NCBI GenBank assembly: GCA_026224995.1
Contig: JAMFRX010000498.1
Coordinates: forward strand, 1-17,616
Length of the DNA stretch: 17,616 bases
Source of the DNA: Puia dinghuensis
GTDB taxonomy: Bacteria; Bacteroidota; Bacteroidia; Chitinophagales; Chitinophagaceae
Direction: 5' to 3'
A model generated the notes under the pieces. It searched no databases. It was not told the DNA's origin and saw only the letters and a program-made list of their open reading frames with translations. The position numbers and the translations under genes are program-made. Below, one piece after another: positions 7,211 to 13,801 of this stretch (the first letter of the stretch is position 1; each line of letters opens with the position of its first letter).

Positions 7211-8350
7211 CTACAGCACCCCCTTGGTGCTCGGCAAATAGTTACTAAGCGGATCCCGCTTCACCGCCATGCGTATCGCCTTCGCAAAAGCCTTGAAGAT
7301 GGCCTCGATCTTGTGATGCTCGTTCTCACCCTTGCACTCTATATTGAGATTGCAACGCGCGCCATCACTAAAGGATTTAAAGAAGTGGAAGAACATCTCC
7401 GTCGGCATCTCGCCGATCTTCTCCCGCCGGAACTCCGCATTCCAGATCAGCCAGTTGCGACCCCCGAAGTCGATCAAAACTTTGGCATCTGCCTCATCCA
7501 TCGGCAGCGCGAAGCCATAACGCTCCATCCCGCGTTTATCGGCCAGCGCCCTGGCGAAAGCCTCTCCCAGGGCGATACCCGTATCTTCGATCGTATGATG
7601 CTCATCGATATGCAGGTCGCCCTCCACACGAATGCCAAGGTCCATCTTGCCATGCCGGGCGATCTGCTCCAGCATATGGTCGAAGAACCCCAGCCCGGTG
7701 ACGATACCCGCCTTGCCGCTTCCGTCGACATTCAGATCTATATGGATCCGCGTCTCGCTGGTATTGCGCTCATGAACGACACGCCGCAACCCAAGCTTCA
7801 GGAATTCATAGATCTTGCTCCAGTCCGGCGTCTCCAGCGCAATGCTGCCCTCCAGCGCAACACGGGAATCACTCACCTCAGCCCCGCCCAGCGAAGCGTC
7901 ATTGTTCAGCCAGATGGCCTTGCACCCTAAATTCTTTGCCAGCTGTACATCGGTGATCCGGTCGCCGATGACAAACGAGTTCGCCAGATCATAGTCCGCG
8001 TTCCCGATATAGTGGGTGAGCATCCCCGTGCCGGGCTTCCGTGTCGGCGCCTTGTCGGCTGGAAAAGTCTTGTCGATATAGACACCGCTGAAGACGATGC
8101 CTTCCCCTTTCAGGGCTTCTATCACAAAGTTCTGCACCGGCCAAAAGGTATCCTCAGGGAAGCCAGGGGTCCCCAGGCCGTCCTGGTTGGTCACCATCAG
8201 CAGCTCATAGTCGAACTCCCGGGCGATACGCCCCATGTATTCGAACATGGCAGGATAAAAAACCAATTTCTCGAAAGAATCGATCTGGTAAGTAGGCGGC
8301 GCCTCCTTTATCAGCGTCCCATCCCTGTCGATAAACAAGATCCGCTTCAT
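7211..8350 (-). CDS. hisB: Bifunctional histidinol-phosphatase / imidazoleglycerol-phosphate dehydratase
   Basis: This fused enzyme performs two steps of histidine synthesis. The N-terminal half is a HAD-type histidinol-phosphate phosphatase, with the nucleophile motif [11 protein letters not shown] near residues 6-16, TNQDGLG, and [16 protein letters not shown]. The C-terminal half, from about residue 185, is IGP dehydratase, with the metal-binding motifs [40 protein letters not shown] and [16 protein letters not shown]. The frame stays open upstream to a GTG at 8362, but the ATG at 8350 gives [12 protein letters not shown], the standard family N-terminus, and is preferred. It is the last his gene here and is separated from hisC by two redox genes. 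A large hairpin lies 7 nt upstream of the start. Confidence 0.95.
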   Translation of the reverse strand: MKRILFIDRDGTLIKEAPPTYQIDSFEKLVFYPAMFEYMGRIAREFDYELLMVTNQDGLGTPGFPEDTFWPVQNFVIEALKGEGIVFSGVYIDKTFPADKAPTRKPGTGMLTHYIGNADYDLANSFVIGDRITDVQLAKNLGCKAIWLNNDASLGGAEVSDSRVALEGSIALETPDWSKIYEFLKLGLRRVVHERNTSETRIHIDLNVDGSGKAGIVTGLGFFDHMLEQIARHGKMDLGIRVEGDLHIDEHHTIEDTGIALGEAFARALADKRGMERYGFALPMDEADAKVLIDFGGRNWLIWNAEFRREKIGEMPTEMFFHFFKSFSDGARCNLNIECKGENEHHKIEAIFKAFAKAIRMAVKRDPLSNYLPSTKGVL

Positions 8351-8357
8351 GGCATGA

Positions 8358-8403
8358 TGCACCGGGGATGGGTTCGCTGAAATTTAACCCATCCCCCGGT
8401 GCA
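8358..8403. repeat. Large perfect-stem hairpin upstream of hisB
   Basis: The arm tgcaccggggatgggtt (8358-8374) pairs with aacccatcccccggtgca (8386-8403). The stem is 17 bp with one bulged C, around an 11-nt AT-rich loop. On the minus strand it ends 7 nt before the hisB ATG and begins directly after the small-hairpin repeat at the end of the cytochrome c gene. There is no T-run, so it is not a classical terminator. It may be an mRNA stability or processing element, or a repeat. Confidence 0.75.
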
Positions 8404-8406
8404 CGG

Positions 8407-8446
8407 GCTTATGATGGGCCTTCGGCCAGTGAGCCTGTGGCTCACT
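8407..8446. repeat. Palindromic intergenic repeat (two small hairpins), copy at cytochrome c stop
   Basis: Plus-strand order: gcttatg, then GGCC-TTC-GGCC (8417-8427), then an 8-bp stem agtgagcc-TGT-ggctcact (8428-8446). The element aligns with 10345-10384 at roughly 80 per cent identity over about 38 nt, counted by eye. The cytochrome c stop codon (8442-8444) lies inside the second stem. Confidence 0.7.
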
Positions 8447-8888
8447 TGGGTTTATTTGTCGCACGGATCGCCTTCACCTGTGCCGCAGTGACCGCGCTTG
8501 CCTTGTTCCCAAAGCTGTTGCGGACATACGTCAGCACATCGGCGATCTGCAGGTCAGTGAGATCCGGATGCGGCGCCATCACGCCATTATACGATTCCCC
8601 ATCGATCTCTACCCCGCTCAATCCATTCAAAACGATCTTGATCAGGGTAGGCTTGTCGCCGAGCACGAACTTCGCCTTGACCAGCGAAGGGTTCATGCCC
8701 TGCACGCCGCCAAGATCCACCTGGTGGCAGGCCAGGCACTGCTCCAGATACACTTGCTTGCCTCTCGTGATAGAAGCCTGCAGCCCTGCCTGAAAAGATA
8801 CGGCCGGCTTATTCGTATGCGATAGCAACAGGAAGGCCCCGGCCAGCAACCCTCCCGTCAGCGAGAGTATAAAACTTTGTTTAGCCAT
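8442..8888 (-). CDS. Class I c-type cytochrome, exported
   Basis: The 148-residue monohaem cytochrome c has an N-terminal hydrophobic segment (about residues 5-23, SFILSLTGGLLAGAFLLLS) that acts as signal peptide or membrane anchor. The haem attachment site CLACH sits near residue 52. The likely distal ligand is Met in YNGVMAPHPDLTD, followed by the C-terminal helix DLQIADVLTYVRNSFGN. It begins 8 nt inside the end of the upstream sugar dehydrogenase gene, so the two are translationally coupled, and it is probably the electron acceptor of that enzyme in the periplasm. It lies between hisC and hisB in the same orientation but has no known link with histidine synthesis. Confidence 0.9.
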   Translation of the reverse strand: MAKQSFILSLTGGLLAGAFLLLSHTNKPAVSFQAGLQASITRGKQVYLEQCLACHQVDLGGVQGMNPSLVKAKFVLGDKPTLIKIVLNGLSGVEIDGESYNGVMAPHPDLTDLQIADVLTYVRNSFGNKASAVTAAQVKAIRATNKPK

Positions 8889-10218
8889 GCTTATAGGATA
8901 TTTTCCAGATTGTACCCTTGGTGTCGTCCGTTACATACAAAGAACCATCAGGCCCCTGCGCTAATCCGCAGGGCCGGTAGTCCACCCTGCCGGAGGCCGT
9001 CTTGTCCGGTCCACCGGAGAAATTATCCGCGAACACCTCCCATTTACCGCTGGGCTTACCATCGGCAAATGGTTGGAAGACCACAAAATAGCCCGCTTGC
9101 GGCTCCGGAGCACGGTTCCACGAACCATGAAAGGCGATGAAAGCCCCATTCCTGTACTTCTCGGGGAACTGGCTGCCGGTATAGAAGAGCAGACCGTCAG
9201 GGGCCAAATGACCGGGGAAGGCAACCACAGGGTCCTGGTACTTTTCCTTGGGATCCATCTTGCCATCGCCGCCGTATTCCGGACCAAGCACCTGCTTGTG
9301 CTGGAACTCGTCATAGAAAATATAAGGATAGCCGCAGTTGGAACCCTTGTGCAGCTCATACATGCACTCGGCCGGTAGCTCGGCGCTTTGCTTGGTATCC
9401 CAGTATTGAGGGAAGAGATCATGCAGCTGGTCACGGCCATGCTGCATCACAAATAACGTATTGGTAGTCTTGTTCCAGTCGAAGCCCACTACATTCCGCA
9501 GTCCCGTGGCATACCGCCGGTCATCCCCATAGGTCTGGTCGGTCTGGTCGGCCTTGAACTGCCAGATACCACCCGCGGAATCCAGGATGGGACAGGGCAT
9601 CTGCCCGGGCGAGCCCTTGGTCCTGTCCACCAGCTGACAGGCATTCGAATAGGCGCCTATGTTCACATACAGGTTGCCGCTATAGTCCAGCGTGATGGCC
9701 TTGGGCTCATGCTCATGCCTTGACAGCAGCCCCGTGACGATCCGCTGCGGCTGATCAGGGTTGACTACATTGTTGTCCCCATCTAATTTATAACGAAAGA
9801 CCTCTTCATCGGAAGAAGCATACAGATAGCCGTCCCGGATCGCCATCCCGGTTCCCGGAAAGCTGCCGAACCCGGTGATCTTGTCCGCCTTCCCGTCCCC
9901 GTCGGTATCCTGTAGCCGGTAAATGCCTTTCCCGTCTTTCAGCTTGGCTAGCTTCACAAAGATCGCTCCATTGGGAGCAACCGCCAGATGGCGCGTCCGG
10001 CCGAAATTCTCCACTACCGTCGTGGCGGTAAAGCCCGCCGGCAATTTAAGCTGGCTCTCGGCAGGCGTTGGCTTTACAGGCTTTTTGGGGCCACCAGCAC
10101 TTGGGATAACGCCACCGCCGCCTGCACAGGCTATCAGCCCGGCCAGACACAATCCTGTTATACCATAAATGGACTTGCGCAAAATGCGCTTCGTTTGGTT
10201 ATCTCTTAATTGTTGCAT
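8881..10218 (-). CDS. Lipoprotein PQQ-type sugar (sorbosone/glucose-like) dehydrogenase
   Basis: The predicted soluble six-bladed beta-propeller oxidoreductase belongs to the glucose/sorbosone dehydrogenase family. It is probably a periplasmic lipoprotein: the signal segment SIYGITGLCLAGLIAC ends at the lipobox cysteine (Cys31 from the ATG at 10218), followed by a Gly/Pro-rich linker. Family features include LPAGFTATTVVENFGRTRHL, DTDGDGKADKITGFG, SRHEHEPKAITLDYSGNLYV, RYATGLRNVVGFDWN, MQHGRDQLHDLFPQYW, FHGSWNRAPEPQAGY and PCGLAQGPDGSLYVTDD. The frame is open to a TTG at 10236, but the ATG 18 nt later gives a normal signal peptide. The substrate cannot be assigned. The cytochrome c gene overlaps its stop by 8 nt, which suggests an electron-transfer pair. 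Confidence 0.85.
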   Translation of the reverse strand: MQQLRDNQTKRILRKSIYGITGLCLAGLIACAGGGGVIPSAGGPKKPVKPTPAESQLKLPAGFTATTVVENFGRTRHLAVAPNGAIFVKLAKLKDGKGIYRLQDTDGDGKADKITGFGSFPGTGMAIRDGYLYASSDEEVFRYKLDGDNNVVNPDQPQRIVTGLLSRHEHEPKAITLDYSGNLYVNIGAYSNACQLVDRTKGSPGQMPCPILDSAGGIWQFKADQTDQTYGDDRRYATGLRNVVGFDWNKTTNTLFVMQHGRDQLHDLFPQYWDTKQSAELPAECMYELHKGSNCGYPYIFYDEFQHKQVLGPEYGGDGKMDPKEKYQDPVVAFPGHLAPDGLLFYTGSQFPEKYRNGAFIAFHGSWNRAPEPQAGYFVVFQPFADGKPSGKWEVFADNFSGGPDKTASGRVDYRPCGLAQGPDGSLYVTDDTKGTIWKISYKHG

Positions 10219-10296
10219 GGAATGATGTATTAACAAGCTGTAATTTAATCGAAATATCCACCCCGGCCACCACTAAATTTTTCCTTAGGCCACGGT

Positions 10297-10343
10297 GTTT
10301 CACGCCTCGGGCCTGTCCTGCAAAGTAGCCCTCGGCGTGAAAC
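10297..10343. repeat. Large imperfect hairpin downstream of hisC
   Basis: GTTTCACGCC (10297-10306) pairs with GGCGTGAAAC (10334-10343) over 10 bp. After a 2 x 2 mismatch, GGGC pairs with GCCC (10309-10312 with 10328-10331) around a 15-nt loop. It directly abuts the small-hairpin repeat that starts at 10345, the same layout as 8358-8446. The rest of the spacer to the dehydrogenase start (10219-10296) shows no clear promoter. Confidence 0.7.
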
Positions 10344-10344
10344 C

Positions 10345-10384
10345 GCTTATGTCTGGCCTGACGGCCGATGAGCCTTTGGCTCAT
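10345..10384. repeat. Palindromic intergenic repeat (two small hairpins), copy at hisC 3' end
   Basis: Plus-strand order: gcttatgtct, then GGCC-TGAC-GGCC (10355-10366), then a 7-bp stem atgagcc-TTT-ggctcat (10368-10384). It is similar to 8407-8446 and shares 16 exact bases with 5219-5234. It encodes the last residues and the stop codon of hisC. Confidence 0.7.
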
Positions 10385-11423
10385 AGGCGCTCAACGATTT
10401 TAGCAGATCCGCATTCTCCTTTTCCGTCCCCACAGTGATGCGCAGACAACCCTCGCAAAGCTCTACCTTGCTGCGATCGCGAACCACAATACCCTCCCGA
10501 AGCAAATGCTCATAGATCCCCCGTGCATTTTCCGTCTTTACCAACAGGAAATTAGCATCGCTGGGATATACCGTGATCACCACCGGCAACGCGCTAAGCT
10601 CCAGGCTCAGCCGCTCCCGCAGCTCCACCAGCGAACGGATCATGTCGTTCACCTGGCCCACTTCGTCCAGCGCCTTCAACGCCAGTTCCTGCGTGGCCTG
10701 GCTGATATTATAAGGAGGTTTTACCTTGTTGTACACTTCTATGATAGCTTCGCTTGCAAAAGCCATACCGACACGAAGCCCCGCCAACCCCCAGGCCTTG
10801 CTCATCGTCTGCAGCACCACTAAGTTGGGATAGTCGCTCAGCTCCTGGATAAAGCTCCGGTGCCTGGAGAAATTGATATAGGCCTCGTCGATGACCACCA
10901 GCCCGGGGAAATTATTCAGGATGACTTCGATATCCTGGCGCTTCATCGAGTTCGCCGTCGGATTGTTGGGGCTGCAGATCCAGATCAGCTTGGTATGCTC
11001 GTCTACCAATGTCTCCAGGTGCACGAGGTCCAGCTGAAAATCATCCAGCAACACGGCACGCCGGACTTCCACATCATTTATGTGTGCGCTCACCTCGTAC
11101 ATGCCATAGGTCGGCGGGTTGATGATGACGTTATCCTTTCCCGGAACACAAAAGGCCCGGTACAGGAGATCGATACATTCATCGCTGCCATTGCCCATGA
11201 AGATATGTTCGGGGCCTATTCCCTTGATCTTGCCGACGGCCTCTTTGACCTTCCACTGGTGTGGATCCGGATAGCGGTTATACCATCTCGTTAAAGGTGA
11301 TCCCAGGCTGTTCTCGTTGGCGTCGATAAAGACCTTCGCCTCCCCCTGGAATTCGTCGCGGGCCGAGGAATACGGCACCAGCGCCCGGATGTTGTCGCGT
11401 AAAAGCTTATCTAAGTTGAACAT
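10347..11423 (-). CDS. hisC: Histidinol-phosphate aminotransferase
   Basis: HisC is a PLP-dependent class I/II aminotransferase that makes histidinol phosphate from imidazole acetol phosphate. The 358-residue product shows LDKLLRDNIRALVPYSSAR at the N-terminus and NENSLGSPLTRWYNRYPDP. The cofactor region includes MGNGSDECIDLL, WICSPNNPTANS and VIDEAYINF, the PLP lysine is in MSKAWGLAGLRVGMAFA, and the substrate arginine is near EGCLRITVGTEKEN. It starts 8 nt after hisD. The last 11 or so residues (PKAHRPSGQT region) are encoded by a palindromic repeat, so the natural C-terminus may have been extended by insertion of that element. Confidence 0.95.
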   Translation of the reverse strand: MFNLDKLLRDNIRALVPYSSARDEFQGEAKVFIDANENSLGSPLTRWYNRYPDPHQWKVKEAVGKIKGIGPEHIFMGNGSDECIDLLYRAFCVPGKDNVIINPPTYGMYEVSAHINDVEVRRAVLLDDFQLDLVHLETLVDEHTKLIWICSPNNPTANSMKRQDIEVILNNFPGLVVIDEAYINFSRHRSFIQELSDYPNLVVLQTMSKAWGLAGLRVGMAFASEAIIEVYNKVKPPYNISQATQELALKALDEVGQVNDMIRSLVELRERLSLELSALPVVITVYPSDANFLLVKTENARGIYEHLLREGIVVRDRSKVELCEGCLRITVGTEKENADLLKSLSAYEPKAHRPSGQT

Positions 11424-11431
11424 AAGTTGTG

Positions 11432-12721
11432 TTATTTGTTCGCGTCCATGCGCACCCCAACAGCACGTGCATGCGCTTCCAACCCCTCGGCGGCAGCCAT
11501 CAGCCGCACCGTATCCCCGATCCCATGCAACCCCTCCCTGGTCAGCTCCTGAAAAGTGATCTTCTTTACGAAGCTGTCCAGACTGACGCCGCTATAGGCC
11601 CGGGCATGGCCATTGGTAGGCAGCACATGGTTGGTGCCGCTGGCATAGTCCCCCACGCTCTCCGGTGAATAGTGGCCCAGGAAGACACTTCCGGCATTGA
11701 TAACATTATCCGCCATCGACATAGGCTCCCTGCACGCAAGGATCAGATGCTCGGGGGCATAGTCGTTCAGCAGATCCATGGCCTGGCGCTCATCCCGAAC
11801 GATAAAGGCCCGGCTATTCTCCAACGCCTTGCGGGCGATCACCGCCCTCGGCAGGGTCGCAACCTGCCGCTCCACTTCCGCAAGCACCGGCGCTACGACG
11901 GCCGCCGACGTGCTCACCAGCACCACCTGACTGTCCACCCCATGCTCCGCCTGCGACAGCAGGTCGGCCGCCACGAAGGCGGGATCGGCCGTCTCATCCG
12001 CGTAGACCGCTACCTCGCTCGGCCCTGCAGGCATGTCGATCGCTATACCTTCCCGCTGCACCAACATCTTGGCGCAGGTGACATATTGATTCCCGGGGCC
12101 GAAAAGCTTATACACCGCCGGAATGGTCTCCGTACCATAAGCCATCGCCGCAATCGCCTGCACCCCGCCCACCCTGAAGATCCGCGTCACTCCAACCAGC
12201 TCCGCGGCATAGAGGATAGCGGGATGCAGCCGCCCCTGCACATCAGGTGGCGAACAAAGCACGATCTCGCGGCAGCCGGCGAGCCTGGCAGGAATAGCCA
12301 GCATCAACAAAGTCGAGAACAACGGAGCGGTGCCCCCGGGTATATACAACCCTACCTTTTCGATAGCCACCGGCTTACGCCAGCACCGCACGCCCGGCAT
12401 CGTTTCCACGGCTTCCTCCCTCCGCTGCTGGCTCCGGTGAAAGGCATATATATGTTCCGCCGCCATCCGGATCGCCGCCTTCAACTCCTCATCGACCAGC
12501 CCGGCGCCAGCCGCTATCTCCTCCCTGCCGAATTCCAACACTTCCGGCGCCGATCCATCAAATTGCAGCGTATACTTCCGCACCGCGGCATCCCCGCCCT
12601 TCCGCACCTCCGCTATAATGGCCGACACGGTCTCCTCCAGCCGCCGGTTGTCGATCACCGGCCGGCGCAGCCACCCGCCGGCAGGCGGCGTGACAGCGGC
12701 TTGTATATCTATAATTTCCAT
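11432..12721 (-). CDS. hisD: Histidinol dehydrogenase
   Basis: HisD performs the two final NAD-linked oxidations from histidinol to histidine, with zinc. The 429-residue product has the family length. Visible motifs are YIPGGTAPLFSTLLMLAIPA, GVQAIAAMAYGTETIP, the AGPSEVAVYAD segment, DLLSQAEHGVDSQVVLVS, the catalytic Glu-His pair in YAPEHL, and SVFLGHYSPESVGDYASGTN, then HVLPTNGHARAYSGVSLDSF. The ATG overlaps the hisG stop by one base (TGATG), which indicates coupling, and the stop lies 8 nt before hisC. No defect is visible. Confidence 0.96.
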   Translation of the reverse strand: MEIIDIQAAVTPPAGGWLRRPVIDNRRLEETVSAIIAEVRKGGDAAVRKYTLQFDGSAPEVLEFGREEIAAGAGLVDEELKAAIRMAAEHIYAFHRSQQRREEAVETMPGVRCWRKPVAIEKVGLYIPGGTAPLFSTLLMLAIPARLAGCREIVLCSPPDVQGRLHPAILYAAELVGVTRIFRVGGVQAIAAMAYGTETIPAVYKLFGPGNQYVTCAKMLVQREGIAIDMPAGPSEVAVYADETADPAFVAADLLSQAEHGVDSQVVLVSTSAAVVAPVLAEVERQVATLPRAVIARKALENSRAFIVRDERQAMDLLNDYAPEHLILACREPMSMADNVINAGSVFLGHYSPESVGDYASGTNHVLPTNGHARAYSGVSLDSFVKKITFQELTREGLHGIGDTVRLMAAAEGLEAHARAVGVRMDANK

Positions 12722-13578
12722 CAGATAACCATTTTTTCTATAGGCACGACCAGGATACCCTGGGCGCCGGCAGCCGTGAGCTTTTCAATGATCTCCCAGA
12801 AATCACTCTCGCTTAGCACGCTGTGAACGCTGCTCCAGCCCGCCTCCGCAAGCGGCAGCACCGTAGGGCTCTTCATGCCAGGCAACAACGCAATGATCTC
12901 CTTCAGCTTGTCATTAGGCGCATTCAGCAAAACATATTTGTTGTTGCGCGCCTTCTTGACGGCCCGGATACGGAATAGGAATTTCTCCAGCAGCTGCTGC
13001 TGTTCCACCCCCAGCGACTCATTACGGATAAGGATCGCCTGCGACTTCAGCACCGTCTCCACCTCCTTAAGCCCATTCATGAACAACGTGCTCCCGCTGC
13101 TCACCAGGTCGACGATCGCATCCGCCAAACCGATGCCGGGAGCGATCTCCACCGATCCGCTGATCTCCTGTATCTCCGCCCGCACCCCATTCTTGTCCAG
13201 GAAGCGCTGCACCAAAAGAGGATAGGTAGTGGCTATCCGCTTGCCATTGAGATACTCCACCCCTTCGTAATGCTCGCCACGGCCAACGGCAACCGAAAGC
13301 CGGCATTTACCGAAGCCCAGCTGCTCGACGATCTCCGCCCGCTTGTTCTTCTCGTAAAAGACATTCTCGCCGACAATGCCTACATCGGCAACCGCATCTT
13401 CCACGTATTGCGGAATATCGTCGTCACGCAGGAAATAGATCTCCATCGGAAAATTATCACATTCCGCCTTCAGCTTGTTGACCCCGTTCTTCAGGTCGAT
13501 GCCGCAATCTTTCAAAAGCCTGACACTATCGTCATACAACCGGCCCGACTTCTGAATAGCGATCTTTAATCTGTTCAT
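12721..13578 (-). CDS. hisG: ATP phosphoribosyltransferase, long form
   Basis: HisG joins ATP and PRPP in the first step of histidine synthesis. The 285-residue product is the long form: catalytic domains (LKIAIQKSGRLYDDSVRLLK, RDDDIPQYVEDAVADVGIVG, RIATTYPLLVQRFLD, GSVEIAPGIGLADAIVDLVS with the PRPP loop, SGSTLFMNGL) plus a C-terminal regulatory domain of about 75 residues that ends GAQGILVVPIEKMVI. The long form is usually feedback-inhibited by histidine and needs no HisZ, and none is seen. It is the first structural gene after the his leader and attenuator. Its start lies 62 nt past the terminator U-tract. Confidence 0.96.
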   Translation of the reverse strand: MNRLKIAIQKSGRLYDDSVRLLKDCGIDLKNGVNKLKAECDNFPMEIYFLRDDDIPQYVEDAVADVGIVGENVFYEKNKRAEIVEQLGFGKCRLSVAVGRGEHYEGVEYLNGKRIATTYPLLVQRFLDKNGVRAEIQEISGSVEIAPGIGLADAIVDLVSSGSTLFMNGLKEVETVLKSQAILIRNESLGVEQQQLLEKFLFRIRAVKKARNNKYVLLNAPNDKLKEIIALLPGMKSPTVLPLAEAGWSSVHSVLSESDFWEIIEKLTAAGAQGILVVPIEKMVI

Positions 13579-13580
13579 AG

Positions 13581-13648
13581 TATGTCCTTTTGGGCCTCGC
13601 CCGCCTTAAAATTGTGTCCCCCTGCGGGCCTATCGCCCGCATTAAAAT
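13581..13648. repeat. Imperfect tandem repeat in the hisG 5' UTR
   Basis: Two adjacent units, 13581-13612 and 13613-13648, share the pattern TRTGTCC, a short spacer, GGGCC, TC or TAT, CGCCCGC, C or A, TTAAAAT. Each forms a GC-rich hairpin; the second is GCGGGC-CTATC-GCCCGC (13624-13640). The units resemble the TATGTC-GGCC core of the intergenic repeats elsewhere in the window, but the link is uncertain. Confidence 0.6.
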
Positions 13649-13675
13649 AAGAAGGCTTACCCTGAGGTAAGCCTT
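13641..13675 (-). terminator. Rho-independent terminator of the his attenuator
   Basis: On the minus strand a perfect 10-bp stem AAGGCTTACC / GGTAAGCCTT with a 4-nt loop (13652-13675) is followed by CTTATTTTAAT (13641-13651). The U-tract is interrupted but acceptable. It lies between hisL and hisG. Confidence 0.85.
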
Positions 13676-13756
13676 TTAATAGTTTATGCTTTATACAAAA
13701 CATCACCGGCCTACCCCTGAGGTAAGAAATGATGGTGATGATGTTGCATGTTTTGT
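13664..13756 (-). promoter_or_regulatory. his attenuator: pause stem and antiterminator
   Basis: In minus-strand RNA the His-codon segment CAUCACC (13734-13740) can pair with GGUGAUG (13701-13707). Outside this, ACAAAACAU (13748-13756) can pair with AUGUUUUGU (13695-13703); the two pairings share 3 nt, so they partly compete. An inner UACC/GGUA stem is also possible. Alternatively GGGGUAGGCC (13708-13717) pairs with GGCUUACCUC (13664-13673), the 5' arm of the terminator, over 10 pairs including two G-U. A ribosome stalled on the His codons covers CAUCACC and would favour the antiterminator. One that reaches the UAG covers GGGGUAG and would favour the terminator. Confidence 0.8.
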
Positions 13757-13761
13757 TTCAT
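13711..13761 (-). CDS. hisL: his operon leader peptide
   Basis: A 16-codon ORF on the minus strand, MKQNMQHHHHHFLPQG, has five consecutive His codons (13729-13743) and a UAG stop. It is placed between a promoter-like sequence and an attenuator terminator, upstream of hisG. It would sense charged tRNA-His by ribosome stalling. The start context GCAATGAAA matches that of trpL. Chance is unlikely given the His run, the location and the alternative stems. Confidence 0.92.
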   Translation of the reverse strand: MKQNMQHHHHHFLPQG

Positions 13762-13768
13762 TGCGGCC

Positions 13769-13799
13769 CAAAATTAATGTCCAAAACCGAATACCCAAA
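13769..13799 (-). promoter_or_regulatory. Putative his operon promoter (Bacteroidota type)
   Basis: On the minus strand TTTG (13796-13799) is followed after 19 nt by TAATTTTG (13769-13776), an exact fit to TAnnTTTG. The -7 box ends 7 nt before the hisL ATG, the same distance as in the trp promoter. The TTTG box starts 3 nt after the stop of the anti-sigma-like gene. Confidence 0.68.
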
Positions 13800-13801
13800 A
13801 T

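Noticed and set aside
8351..8362. Upstream GTG start for hisB (adds MHHA)
   Set aside because: The ATG at 8350 gives the standard [13 protein letters not shown]-terminus, and the added codons fall in the base of the hairpin.
8358..8446. CRISPR array or tRNA-like structure
   Set aside because: The palindromes are not regularly spaced with unique spacers and do not form a cloverleaf; they are adjacent hairpins.
10219..10236. Upstream TTG start for the sugar dehydrogenase
   Set aside because: The ATG at 10218 yields a normal lipoprotein signal peptide, so the six extra residues are not needed.
11672..12826. 384-codon plus-strand open frame opposite hisD and the end of hisG
   Set aside because: It is His/Arg/Pro-rich with no family motif and lies fully antisense to a well-conserved hisD. 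Long antisense frames are expected in GC-rich coding DNA.
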